A DNA stretch of 64,000 bases from Pollenia angustigena (GCA_930367215.1 OV884060.1:204727253-204791252); one strand, 5' to 3'; shown: positions 1 through 10,743, counted from the stretch's first letter. Notes: generated by a model from the letters alone, not told the origin. A program made the numbers and translations.

Positions 1-545
1 AAACGATAACTTTTTTCAACAATTTTTATTGTAACAGATAAATTATTTGTAAAAAAAATTTTATTATGTGATCGATACTTTTTCTAAACAAAAAATTTTA
101 CTTTTTTAAAGTTATTTTTATTATATTAACCAATTTTTATTTTTCGAATGTGCTCAATGAATCAATATTTTTTGAAATATTGAAAGAATATGACTATTGC
201 AAGAAAGCTGTATAAATTGAAAATTTCAATTTGATTCATTGAACACATTCGATAAACAAAAAGGTTAAAAATGTTTCTTGAAGAAAATTTTAAGTAGAAA
301 TCGATTAAATTTAAGATCCTTGCAGAACGTTATTTTTAACTTTCCTTTAGACGAATAATGGAAAGTTATCGATAACTTTAACTAAAGCAATTAATACAAA
401 TTGATCGATAAAATTTCTATTGTAAAGGGTATCGATAACATGTTTCGCTTGGATTTTCAAAAGCTTTGAAACATTTCCTTTTAGAAACATTTCTAAAATA
501 ATTGATAACTTCTATTTAGTTTTTTTGTGGTTATCGATAACTTTT
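1..545. other. AT-rich segment with clustered CGATA / TATCGATA motifs
   Basis: No coding signal. The pentamer CGATA occurs at about 4, 73, 250, 370, 406, 433 and 535, and three of these sit in TATCGATA (about 367, 430 and 532). In flies TATCGATA is the DRE motif bound by DREF, and CGATA clusters are bound by BEAF-32, so this could be a promoter or insulator element. It could equally be a transposon end, because TATCGATA also decorates MITE ends elsewhere in this window. Function is inferred only from motifs. Confidence 0.35.
126..269. repeat. Small palindromic MITE-like repeat
   Basis: Arms at about 126-166 and 230-269 are imperfect reverse complements. The shared core reads TTAACC, then TCGAATGTG, then TCAATGAATC. 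The roughly 144-bp unit has no coding capacity and looks like a short foldback MITE lying inside the CGATA-rich segment. Confidence 0.45.
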
Positions 546-647
546 TTTAAGCTGCCAATTAATTTGTTTTGCCAATAGCTTTTCACGGTGCTTAAAAACA
601 CTAGATGAACACAACGCATCCCATCGGCTCTCCCATGTATGAATGTA

Positions 648-1353
648 CTGATAGAAAAGGCGTCATAGCGCTGATGTATTTTGACATCTGTACTATGACA
701 AGTGTCTTCATTTTTGACCCCATGACAGTTTTCATCATGATGATGTCAACCTAAACATCACTTGACCAAAGCGACATCAGGGTCAAAATAAAATTATGTC
801 ATCAATGGGATGACACATCGGCATCACAGAATTTATGAACATGTCCTCAGTGTGATGACGCAGTAACATGGGATAAAGGACACATTAGCATCAATTTAAT
901 GACAGTTTGTCATTAAGTCAAAGTCATTGGAATTGACTTAAGTCAAAGTGAGAGAATATTATTATTTACTTATCCGTTACATATGTTTGTTTCACGTTTG
1001 TTGAATTACGACCTTTGTTAACAGAAGAACTCTCAATAATAAAACAGCAGCACCATGCCCCATATGGTGTTCGTAATCATTCTACTTTAAAAATTTTATC
1101 TATTTAACTAAATGTATTATTTTGCTTCTTATAATACATTGGAATCATGAAAATAATGTTAATAAAATACAAAATGTGGCATCGAATTGATTTCATTATA
1201 AAATTGATTTCGTAAAAAATGCCAAAATTGTACGAAGACGTTAGTCATTGGATTGATGTTATTTTTTACATCATTGATGCCATTTGTAGTAACATTGATG
1301 TCACAATTCTGATGTTAGGGCATCATCAATATGAAGATTCATTTTTCTACCAG
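648..1353. mobile_element. Non-autonomous TIR element with 4-bp target duplication TGTA
   Basis: The ends are inverted (CTGATAGAAAA at the left, TTTTTCTACCAG at the right) and are flanked on both sides by TGTA (644-647 and 1354-1357). Subterminal regions on both sides are packed with short ATGATGTCA-type repeats in both orientations. The central stretch, about 950-1115, is closely similar to the core of the otherwise different element at 8813-13102. No transposase is visible. A 4-bp duplication fits several DNA-transposon superfamilies, so none is assigned. Confidence 0.7.
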
Positions 1354-1559
1354 TGTAATCGCAATAATATAAGCAGTCGTTTGCTTAGAACCTAAAGCTA
1401 TTTAAAATCCACTGCTAAAATGAGCAGCAGTACCTTAAAAGAATAGCAAGGAGGCAAAATTTTCTAGCAATGATTGAAAAAATCAACCCGAAGAGCCGAC
1501 TTTTTAAGATATCCCTACCCGCCATCTAAGGGTCTAATAACAGCTACCATACGTGGCTA
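1354..1559. other. Unassigned non-coding DNA
   Basis: Short AT-rich spacer between the TGTA-flanked element and the 3' end of the LINE relic. No open frame, repeat or motif is recognised. Confidence 0.4.
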
Positions 1560-2732
1560 CGTGATTTCCTAAGATGCCTTATTTATTTAGCGTATGGAAT
1601 AATATAAAAGAAAGAACATATATATAAATCATAAATCAAAGGTATTAGAACGATTCTAAATTGTTTACAAATTCAATGAGTTTAACAATGAAACTGCGTC
1701 TGTCGTCAAAGTATGGATATCGCTCAATGGTCCTTTGTAGGATAAGACTGGGCATTCTTTAATGATGTGATCGGCTGTTTGACGGGGGCTCCACATGGGC
1801 ATTTGGGATCATCTACTTGGCCCCATTTGTAGAGAGTTTCCAGGGCTCTACCGGTACCAGTTCGCAATCTGTTCAGGTTACACCATGCTTTCCTCGGTAA
1901 TTGAAGGACTGCTTCGCTGCTTCGTTCTCCAAATAATGGGCTGGACCAAGCTGCGTTGATATCAAAGTTTTCTATGAGTAGGTTCTTGCCGAGGTCTATG
2001 GTCGAGGAGCATGTCTGGACAGCAGCCTTCGGCTGGGAGGGTAACGTAAGTCGTTATTAAGAGGGATTTGGTTATTGATTTGTATCTTGTTATACTCTCA
2101 TAACAATGCCTGCTTTCTCCTCAACTCTGGTGGTGCTTGCTATATTACATATTTTTGGCAGCCATTCTGTTGGAGTCGGACGGAGCGTTCCAGAGATTAA
2201 CCTCATTGTCGTGTTAAGTTGAGTGTCGATTTTTTGTGTGTGGCGACTATTTAGCCATACTGGCTTTGCATATTCAGCAGCGGAATATACCAGGGACAGT
2301 GTAGATATGCGCAAGCAGTTTGGGTTAGCTCCCCAGGTTGTTCCTGTTAGTTTTTGAATTATTTTGTTCCTTGTTTTTAGTTTTTGCGACGTATTTGAGA
2401 GATGTGCGTTAAATGAAAGTGTTCTATCGAGTCTAATTCCAAGATATTTTGGAGAGGGGTTGTGTGCAAGTCGTGTGTTGTTTATACGTATGTTAAATTC
2501 TCGATGAGACTCATTGTGGTTTAGATAAAAGCAGCTCACCTCGGTTTTGGCAGCGCTAGGTGTAAGTCGCCAGTTTTAACAACATACAGAAAATTTGCTA
2601 AGGTCTGATGTAAGTGCGTGTTCCAATTCGGAAAAAGTAGAGTGTTGGTAGGCGAACGCCATGTCATCAGCATAGATGAATTTACGCGATTTAGAGGTCG
2701 GTAAATCATGAATGTGGTACCAGATAGGAACT
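1560..2732 (-). pseudogene. Decayed Jockey-type LINE: reverse transcriptase C-terminal half
   Basis: Reading on the - strand, the catalytic box FIYADDMAFAYQ is encoded near 2680-2645. It is followed by one in-frame stop and then an uninterrupted 149-codon stretch (2539-2090) with the thumb-region signature YLGIRLDRTLSF, then VYSAAEYAKPVWLNSRHT and TMRLISGTLRPTPTEWLP. Further 3' (about 1900-1740), with a frameshift, comes the typical tail NLNRLRTGTGRALETLYKWG, then DDPKCPCGAP, a cysteine-containing region. An AT-rich 3' UTR ends around 1560-1640. This matches the 3' half of Jockey-superfamily ORF2 from family knowledge. The fingers region and endonuclease are missing, so the copy is 5'-truncated and dead. 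The 5' edge is interrupted by the MITE at 2736-2968. Confidence 0.85.
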
Positions 2733-2735
2733 CTG

Positions 2736-2968
2736 TGGCCGTATTCTGTAATTTGCTAAAGCTAAATCTCTATCGCAAAAATCTATAAAGTTGATTTAGC
2801 GATTTTTGGCTACGAGTGCAGTACTGTAAAGTGCATTGCTAGATTTGGCAATGCCATGCAAATTTTATTCGCAGAATGTCATCGCTAAAAATTTTAATTT
2901 TTGCATTCTCTTAGGCATTTTAGCGATCGAGATTTAGCTTTAGCTAAGCGAGTTACAGAATACGGCCG
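2736..2968. mobile_element. MITE with 3-bp CTG target duplication, inserted in the LINE relic
   Basis: Terminal inverted repeats of about 40 bp start GGCCGTATTCTGTAA and continue through GCTAAAGCTAAATCTC on both sides. CTG flanks both ends (2733-2735 and 2969-2971). There is no ORF. The 3-bp CWG-type target matches the MITEs at 4734-4972 and 53751-53981, which also have G-rich ends. PIF/Harbinger-like mobilisation is a reasonable inference. Confidence 0.75.
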
Positions 2969-3109
2969 CTGGTCAGCAGTGTTTGGAGATCTTCGAATCA
3001 TGGACCCTCCGTGTTCAGGGTATTGGATACGCCTTGTTTTTCCCTTTGAATGCCACTAAAGTAAATTGTCTTGACTAAACACATTGTCAATTAGGAAGTG
3101 TTTTGGCCA

Positions 3110-3352
3110 CTTATATACGAAAGTAGAATGCTTTATTCGGCTGTACCGAATCTTTAATATCTTTCACCTAACGTAGTGCAGCTTCTTAGACCACTCACCC
3201 ACTAACACACATTAAATCAACTCCGCTACTCAGATGGAACCAGAATATAAGAACTTAATATGTAGGATCTAAGATCAATATGGTTGAAACTACAAACGGA
3301 ATGACAAACTTATATCAACCTTTTTTACCTGTGGCAACGGGTATACAAATAT
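3110..3352 (-). mobile_element. Short HINE/DINE-1-like repeat copy
   Basis: The left end carries the hairpin ATTCGGCTGTACCGAAT preceded by a GAATGCT tract, as in the larger copies at 10832 and 34587. The right end has the conserved GGAATGACAAACTTATAT followed by a degenerate ACGGGTATA end. The internal part is reduced to about 200 bp. The family assignment rests on the subterminal hairpin and matching end motifs. Confidence 0.6.
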
Positions 3353-4730
3353 TTTAACCATCTTTTATTCCATCTCGACCTACTGTTTCATGAAGTTATA
3401 GACAACGGCTAGCAAAACAAAATTAACTCAATCTCTAAAGAGTCGTTGTCGTTGTCGATGATGTTGATGATGATCATCATGATGTTGCACAGTAACAAAA
3501 TTAAATAGAAAAATAAAATATATAGAAAAAACAAGAAGAATAATTTCATTTGATTTTTTAACTCAAAAGGGAACACACACTCACAATTTTAACATCCATT
3601 CATTTAATCAGAATCTTTTTTTCCAATATTTATTTTTTTATTATTTTTGTTATTTCACCAAAGTTATTCACAATTTAAACGGTTGAGTGTAAAGATTCGA
3701 AATGAAATTTTAGTTCGCACGCGAAATTTAAGAGCAAAGTGAGTTACGGAAGATATTAAATAAAAAAAATTTTAAATTAATTACAACAAAAAAAATAAAT
3801 TTTTTTTTAAACAAAATAGAAAATAAAAAGAAAGTCTTATTTTGTAGCTGTTTGTAATAAGAAATGTGAAACAGAAATAGAATAAATTTAATTTAATTAA
3901 AAAAAAAAACAAAAACTTAAAGAAACAAAAACAAAATACTGAAATAAACAAAATAAGTCATTATAAAATTTGCTTAATGTTCTGGGCAACAGCAAAACAT
4001 AACAAAAATTAAGTAAAAAAAATTTTTTTTTTCAAATTATATAAACAAAAATATAGAACACATGAATTCTAGCGGAAGTTGTAAACTTGCTAATTGCAAA
4101 TAAACAAAAACAACAACTCAAAATAAACCAAAACAAAAACCAAACAAATTTGACACTTATCAAAAGTTCCGTTATTATTTCTCGCAGAAAATTAACTTTA
4201 AATTTGTGTAAAGAAAACAGACAAACTTTTCGAACGTCTTCAAAATCACTGCCCTAAATTTCAAAATTTTTCAAAATTAACGAACCAAAAATTATATTGT
4301 AATTGATGTGTGAATTTTGGGCTTTCTTAAAGTTCAAATCCGCACAAATTAAAACCTAAAGTGAAAATTTTCTTATAAGAAAAAAAAAAAAAAAAAAATA
4401 TTGTATTAAAAAAAGAACTGTGATTTTGAATAACTCATTAAAATAATTAGTTTTTTTATAAACAATTTGGCAAATTCGTTTGATGTAAAAAAATATCCTA
4501 AAAAATCGTTTGAAAGTACTTTTAGCAAATTTTTCAATTTATTTTTTTATAATAGAGTCTTGTCATTAACAACTGATTGAATTAAACTGCAAAACTGTAA
4601 TTCAATATTAAAGCTTTTAAGTTAAGATTTACAGTGTGTGGCTAAAAAATGGAAACAAATTAGTGTTAACGTCACTCAGTAACAACAAAGTTTAATGCAA
4701 AAAAAATATTGAAGGTTTTTCTAGTGCAAC
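3353..4730. other. Repeat-poor AT-rich DNA, no gene seen
   Basis: A stretch with many CAA/AAAC runs and homopolymers, and none of the transposon ends seen elsewhere. It includes a short palindrome-like GATGATGATCATCATGATG at about 3460-3485. Such composition is common in fly 5' UTRs and enhancers, but no exon can be supported. Confidence 0.3.
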
Positions 4731-4733
4731 CAG

Positions 4734-4972
4734 GGGCCTGATTCTGGCAGTCGTGATCGAGTACTTTCTCGATTCGAAAGCAATTTTAGTTCTTATTCTT
4801 TTAGTCGATACTGAACGAATCGAAAATTTTTTTTTGTATTGTGAAACTCAAATTAATGGTTTACAACACTGAAAAAACAATTGCGATTCGTTCAGTATTG
4901 ACTGAAATAATTAGATATTAAATTGCTTTCGAATCGAGCAAGTATTCGATCACGACTGCCAGAATCAGGCCC
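4734..4972. mobile_element. MITE with 3-bp CAG target duplication
   Basis: Nearly perfect terminal inverted repeats of about 55 bp begin GGGCCTGATTCTGGCAGTCG on each strand. CAG is duplicated at 4731-4733 and 4973-4975. The 239-bp element is mostly TIR with a short AT-rich loop, so it can fold completely. Its ends resemble those of the CAG-flanked MITE at 53751-53981. Confidence 0.85.
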
Positions 4973-4975
4973 CAG

Positions 4976-5387
4976 GTGCATGTAAAAAAGAATTGTTTCC
5001 CTTTCTTTTTCTATATTGACACGAATATGCTGAAATATGTATTATTTTTCTTTCGTCAGTAACTGCATAAGATGTCACCAATTCTCTCAGATCAGTTATA
5101 TCATAATAAGTATCTCTCACGAATTTTTGATTAAGGAATTTTCTTAGAAATCTTTTTTGTCGAGGCAATCCATATTGTCTAGAGTTTTTTTCCGGAGTTT
5201 TACGATTCCCGGGAAAGCGGGATTTTTTTTTAAATTTCCCGGGATCTCGCTCCATATAAATAAAACAAAGTAAATTTGTTCTTAATTAATGAAAAAAAAC
5301 CTTTAAAACAAAACGGAAGGGAACTTCTTTACAAAGTAAGTGAATTGAAGTAAAAGTGAATTGAAGATTAAAAGAGGAACTTGAATT
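4976..5387. other. Unassigned DNA with CCCGGGAA-type segment
   Basis: An open frame on the - strand (5255-4965) runs into the neighbouring MITE and has no recognisable domain. It is not called as a gene. The segment about 5195-5250 contains TTCCCGGGAAAGCGGG-like sequence that recurs at about 13628-13715 and 38015-38080, suggesting a shared dispersed repeat. Confidence 0.35.
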
Positions 5388-5395
5388 ATTATTAC

Positions 5396-6323
5396 CAGGG
5401 AAACTAGAAATATGCAATAAAAACACGTTTTATGCGCTTTAAATATGCAGTAAAAACTGGAAAATATGCCCTGCAAAATGTTAAAAATATGCCTTAAAAA
5501 ATTAAAAATTGCTAATTTGAGGAAAAAATATTCAACAATTTAATAACAAAATTTAAAAAAAAACCTAAAAATATAATCGCTTAAGCCCATTTTAGGTTAT
5601 AATTCATATAAAAGATGTTTGCGCCAAATATTATCTAGATATAAACATCCATATGGGTTTTTGTCTTAAAGGGATTTTAGGTACGGCCGCCAAATTGTTA
5701 ACAAATGTTAACATTTAAAGGATGTTAAAGAGCTATTTAAGGATGGTAGCTTTGGGCAAATGTGGAAGGATTCGAAAATAGTTTAATTTCCTGTAAAATA
5801 TTGCGCACAAGGTTAACGTAGGCAGACAACCCGCCAGACGGACGGACGGACATCGTTAGATCACTTTAAAAAGTGATTTTGAGTCGATCGGTATACTAAA
5901 AGATTGGTCTACATTTCTATGTATTTTACAGATCGCATAACATTAATCCTTAATGAAAACCTGCTTTGTCTTACAATTTGAGAGTAAAAATTAAATGTAG
6001 ATGGCGAAATTGAAGAAACAGAATTTCAAAAATAAAATTTATTTTCTGCGAAAGCTACAATAAGCATCTAAAAAAAATTGTACATGTATCAAAATATGCT
6101 TTAAAAAGGCAAAATATGCGCTATAAATTTAAAATATGTTGCAAAAATGCTCGTTTAACTAAATTATTCACAAAAATGCTGCGAACAGCAAAATATGCAA
6201 AAATATGCACTAACAAATCGATGCCAAAAGTCATAAAAGGCTCTAAATCGGATAAATATATTGTTTGTGCCTTCATTGGTCCCACAAGGAAAAACATGCA
6301 ATTGCATATTTGTGGTTTGCCTG
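5396..6323. mobile_element. hAT-like non-autonomous element with 8-bp target duplication ATTATTAC
   Basis: The left end is CAGGGAAACTAGAAATATGC. The right end is its imperfect inverse (CAGGCAAACCACAAATATGC on the - strand). ATTATTAC flanks both ends exactly (5388-5395 and 6324-6331). The interior has many AAATATGC-type motifs close to both ends, as expected of subterminal transposase-binding repeats in hAT elements. No transposase ORF remains. A HINE fragment is embedded at about 5815-5915. Confidence 0.85.
5815..5915 (-). mobile_element. HINE-like fragment inside the hAT-like element
   Basis: Contains the GACGGACGGACGGACATCG tract followed by ATC-rich sequence and CGGTATACTAAAAG, characteristic of the internal part of the HINE-like copies in this window. 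Neither end is preserved. Confidence 0.45.
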
Positions 6324-6331
6324 ATTATTAC

Positions 6332-7086
6332 CTTACGGTTTTATATGTAAATTCCGTATTATTATGCTCCAGATACAAGATAAAAATATAAAATAAACAT
6401 AGCAATTAGTTCATAAAACAATAATAAAAACAAACAAAAATTGAGGTACTCAATATATGAGATCAAAAAGTTAATTCATAAAATAGATAAAATATTTTAA
6501 ATAAATATATTAACCTATTTTAACGGCTTAGTAAAAACCTTTCTGTCACACTCAAAGCGCTTACTAAGTCGTCAAAAAGTATATTTCTGATTTTCTTTAC
6601 TAATTGCCATGTTTCCGAAAAATTTCGTTCCGTTTTTAACCGAGTTTGGACAAATAGTTAAAAGTGCACCGTTGTAGAATGCTTCTGATTTATAATAAGA
6701 AGCAATTTTTTTTATAAACAAGGTCTATATCAGTCGAATGTATGGCAAGGTTCGTGCAAAAAATAGCATCAACCACCTAAAAACCTTTTCATTTCATTAG
6801 ATCTATATGTAATCCTTAGGACAATGTGTTTTTTAAATTGTATGTTGTAGTATCTTACACGATCGTAGTTCATGCGGTTGTCTCCGAGCTGGTTGTAATA
6901 CTTGCCCCCTTATGACACAACCTGTCCGAATGCTAGCCATATGACTGGCCACTTTAACAAGGGGATGTCCTATGAGGGGGTAAATTGTCACTAAGAGGCC
7001 ACAAAAAGACAGTTCATAAGCCGGTTCTTCTTGGCTTACCCTTAACTGTCTCCTTATACCAACCATAAATCTGCTTTTCTTATTGT
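6332..7086. other. Unassigned DNA; possible distal part of an LTR-like segment
   Basis: No convincing gene. An open frame of 77 codons on the - strand (7066-6833) has no recognised domain. The motif GGGGTAAATTGTCAC near 6978 recurs near 13120 beside the LTR-like promoter. The two may belong to one retroelement split by later insertions, but this is speculative. Confidence 0.3.
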
Positions 7087-7952
7087 GTTGGCATCAGCGA
7101 TGCCAACTTAGTGCTTTTGGCACTATTTATGGTGCTTTTTGGTGCCTCAAAACGCCAAAATTTTATCCTTAGTGCCAAACTAAGAAAAAGCACTAACTTG
7201 GTGCTTTTTCAATTTTTCGTTAGTGCCTTTAGTGCTTTTTACAATTTTTATTTTTTTCTGTAATTTTTTGAAACTTCGTTTATAAAGAGGATAACTTAGA
7301 TGAGATTTGCTATTTTGTGTTCAATTTCAAGAAGGCCTGCAAATATTTTAAGTTTTCAAATGAAAAAAAAGTGATAAAAGATAGGTTATTTACGAGGTTA
7401 CAGCTAGGCTTCCTAGCAATTTTGAAATTTAACAAAAAGTCACACTTTTTAGCGTTGACAAGATATTAAGTAATATAGAATTAAGTAATAAAAATAATGT
7501 ATTTGTTTTCAGTAAACATTTTTTTAAAATAGAAAATGGCTTGGAAAATATAAGGAATTGGGATTGTGAAAACATGCAGTCGAAAACCGTAAAAAAGGAC
7601 GCAAAGACTTTGAAAACAAAAAAGAGACGTAACTTGGTAAAAGCAAAGTGATTAATAAATTAAAAACAGCTGACAGAAAATGCTTTTATAACGAGCGTTG
7701 AGTAACCTGACATTTGTATGCGCTTTAGTTTTCGAACGCACGACACTCGTCTCCGAATAACCGTGTGTTGTACACTTCTACCTCTAGTGCAAAAAGGTTG
7801 ACCAAGTATCTGAATACAAACATACATGTTATTTCTATTTTGCACATTTGCTCGATTTTAATTTAGAATTATTTAAACGATAAAATGCAGATTTTTTCGA
7901 GTTACGGAAATCGCGCTCGCACTGTATTACTTTATTATTGTTAACCTGTTTT

Positions 7953-8042
7953 ATGGCCAATTTAAACTCAGCTGATGGTGATACAAGTGATTTGGATGAT
8001 ATTTTTATTGAAGATAATAAAAATGTTTATATACGAATGTAA
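7953..8042 (+). pseudogene. Putative N-terminal remnant of the element's own ORF
   Basis: An ATG opens a short frame of about 29 codons beginning MANLNSADGDTSDLDDIF, then a stop. A diverged version of the same frame is found on the - strand of the second copy (near 33770), with a deletion and frameshift after NLNS. Shared position in two copies suggests a common ancestral coding start, possibly a transposase N-terminus. There is no domain evidence. Confidence 0.35.
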
Positions 8043-8181
8043 ATATTTTTTTTTAATTAAATTTTAAATGGAATTCCCCAATCAAAGCCGCCTCCTTTTT
8101 TTTAAATTTTGGAGGTATGTTATATTTTGCATAGCCGAATGCAACTTGTTTTGTGTTTAATTAAATTGTTAAAATGGCTTA

Positions 8182-8497
8182 AGGCCATTTCAGATAAAAC
8201 TTTATCGCTTTGCGTGACGTTTCTAACTTTGACAGAAAAGCGTAACGCAAAAGGTGTATGTCACAATAAACACTTTGGCAACACTCAAGCATTGTGTGTT
8301 AAAAAAAAATTACCTAACAAATTTATACTAGTAGATTGTCAAAGCACGCAAAAGATGAGAGTTGCCTAACTTTACGTTTCGCTCTGCGTTTAAAGTACTT
8401 TATGTGACATGTTTCGTATAAGTATGTATATTTTATCTTAGATGTCAAAGCGAATCTCTAACGCAAAGCGAAGCAAAAGTTTTATCTGGCATGGCCT
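8182..8497. mobile_element. MITE with TTA target duplication
   Basis: The left end AGGCCATTTCAGATAAAACT and the right end's inverse AGGCCATGCCAGATAAAACT pair, and TTA flanks both (8179-8181 and 8498-8500). It lies inside the hAT-like element and is therefore younger than it. The copy of that hAT family at 33482 lacks this insertion. TTA targets fit PIF/Harbinger. Confidence 0.8.
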
Positions 8498-8605
8498 TTA
8501 GTGCTTTTTAACGCTTTGTTTTTGTTCGAAATAGTGCTTTTTAGTGCTTTTTTTAAATTTTAAAGTGCTTTTTGCTCTCAAAAAGTTGGCATCACTGGTT
8601 GTCAT

Positions 8606-8812
8606 ACGTTCTTTCCCCCTCTCTCTCTCTCTATCTCTCATAAGATGAACGAAATGCTCAATGACATACATTTTTTACTATCCATCTGCGACACAAAAAA
8701 ATAACAGCTAAGTGCCAGCACAAAGTGACAGTAAAATTTTCCACAGTTTTAGAACCAGTCTTCCGAGTGTAGGATCAATGTGGATAGTTTTATAACCAGT
8801 CTACTGTGTATA
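8606..8812. other. Non-coding segment between two insertions
   Basis: Contains a CT-rich microsatellite at about 8616-8640. Joining it to 13103 across the TA-flanked element restores a continuous sequence leading into the LTR-like promoter, so it may be part of the same older element. Confidence 0.35.
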
Positions 8813-9605
8813 CACTCACAATATTCTGTACGTAAAATTAACTGAAATTGTAATATAAAATAAATGAAACTTCAATTAAAAACCGGTCTACTTATTTTTC
8901 ATTTATTTTTAACAAAAAGTTAATTTACTTTTTACTGTCAAAAATTCAACACCATATTCCGTAATATCAAATAAATATTCAGTTATTTTGTAAAATTTTA
9001 CTGTCAAAAATTCAACACCATATTCAGTAAAAACAATTAAATATTCAGTTATTTTTTAAAATTTTACTGTCAAAAAATTTACACCATAAACAGTAAAAAC
9101 AATAAAATATTCAGTTATTTTATTAAATTTTCGTTTACTCTACAAAAGAGCCGAAAAAAAACCAGACAGACACCTGTCCGCTTGTTTTTCTTATAAGCGA
9201 GAGAGGGAGAATATTATTATTTACTTACCCTGATCAGGGTTGTCAGATTTTTTTGAGCTCCATCGCCAAACCGGATGTCAGAAATCGCCAAAAATCGCCA
9301 AACGTCGATTTTATTCAGTTTTTGTAAAATTTTCTTTTTTTTAAACTAAAGTTTGCATTCAAAAAACGCTAGTATAATTTTTCAGTCAAAAATCGCCAAA
9401 AACTGAGAAAAAATACAAAAAAGTCGCCGATGTAAATTTTGTTTTGTTTCTGTAATTTTTTTTTTAAATAACATAAAATGGAGATCATATACATATGTAT
9501 TCAGTTAAAAACTTAAATTAAGTACACAAGCCTTTAAGATCGTACACTTCAGCCTCACCGATTTCATTACTGGAGTTTTGACCTACATATTATTAGAATT
9601 ACATA

Positions 9606-10743
9606 CAGGGTTGTGAACTATTTCTAATTAAAAAGCGCCGTGGCCCTAATCAAAAAGCGCTAAAAAGCGCTAAATAAAATTTAAATAAATAACTTAATGA
9701 AATGTTTAATTAATTACACTGGCCGTCAAAAAATATCGTTTGAAATAAAAATATATAAAATAAGATTTGTGCGATTTTGATCTTTTACAATGATTATTTT
9801 TGACCATATGGCGACCATTTTTTCATGCAAATTAGTATGTACACTTTTTTTTTTATCAATTATCAGAAATCTAGGTATATTATGAATACAATAAGGCGAG
9901 AAATCATGAAGATCAGTAAAATCAGCTCGCTAAATGCAATTAAAATCGCATAATCAAGTTCTCTACCCCGACTTTTTTTGTTTTTTGCAGTGCAGTGTTA
10001 ATAAAACATTAACATTTTTAAAAAGGCTTTTCTGATATTTCAGGAAGAGGAAAGTAATATAATTTCAAATATACCCTAAAAAAATTAGTTACTTAATCAC
10101 CAGAAAATATATGTTGAACCAAGAAAATTTTGCACCATTCTCGTCATGAAATTTTTTCATAAAAATGTGTAGTTTAAGAAAACTTAATAAAAAAATGAGA
10201 AAATTTTTTGATTGATATGTTAACATGTCGATCTAAATAAAAATTAATTGAATCAAACCAAGTTTTCTTGAGCATTTTCTGAAAAGTTTAAAGAAATCGG
10301 TAGCATTTGTTTCTTGATGCATGAAATTCGATCCTATTAAAATATCAAGAAAATGAGACTAATATTAAATAAATGCTGAATGCAGTTTTTGATCATATAC
10401 CAAAAACATGAACTTTTGAGCATGACAAAATGTTTCTTTATTAAAGAAAGTTTTACTTAATACAAACAAAAAAAGTTAATGGATTACTTTAGAAAATAAA
10501 CTTCTTTCCTTGTATAGTATGCATTTCAGAGTAAAGTATATGTATTTAAAAAACGGAAACAAATTTTGGTTTTTTGTGTCTTGATTTAAATGTTTGCAAA
10601 CAAAAGTACAAAAATTTTGGGTATCAATAAAAGCGCTAATTTAGCGCTCTTTTTTAAAAAAAGCGCTAAGGAAAAAATATGCGCCTTTTCGACAATTAAA
10701 AAGCGCTAAATCTAGCGCCAAAGGCGCTAAATTGGCAACTCTG
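9606..10743. mobile_element. Nested hAT-like element with perfect 8-bp target duplication ATTACATA
   Basis: The left end CAGGGTTGTGAACTATTT and the right end (inverse CAGAGTTGCCAATTTAGCGC) lie between exact ATTACATA copies (9598-9605 and 10744-10751). Both subterminal regions carry AAAAAGCGCTAA-type repeats. No ORF is intact. It is inserted in the ACCCTGAT-flanked element and is therefore younger. Confidence 0.92.

Larger units (their letters stand above)
7095..8597 (+). mobile_element. hAT-like element, copy 1 (TIR CAGYGATGCCAACT)
   Basis: Ends CAGCGATGCCAACT and AGTTGGCATCACTG are inverted. They are flanked by GTTGGCAT (7087-7094) and GTTGTCAT (8598-8605), an 8-bp duplication with one mismatch. 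Subterminal arms repeat AGTGCTTTT and its complement many times. The same family is found in the opposite orientation at 33482-35866. A fragment of an acidic ORF start is at 7953-8042, and a TTA-flanked MITE sits at 8182-8497. Confidence 0.88.

Noticed and set aside
3400..4720. 5' UTR exons of the downstream gene
   Set aside because: Composition is suggestive (CAA-rich, possible GTGAGT donors), but no start or splice pair can be singled out from sequence alone.
4965..5255. 96-codon frame on the - strand
   Set aside because: Starts in a CCCGGGA-rich repeat, ends inside a MITE and has no recognisable domain.
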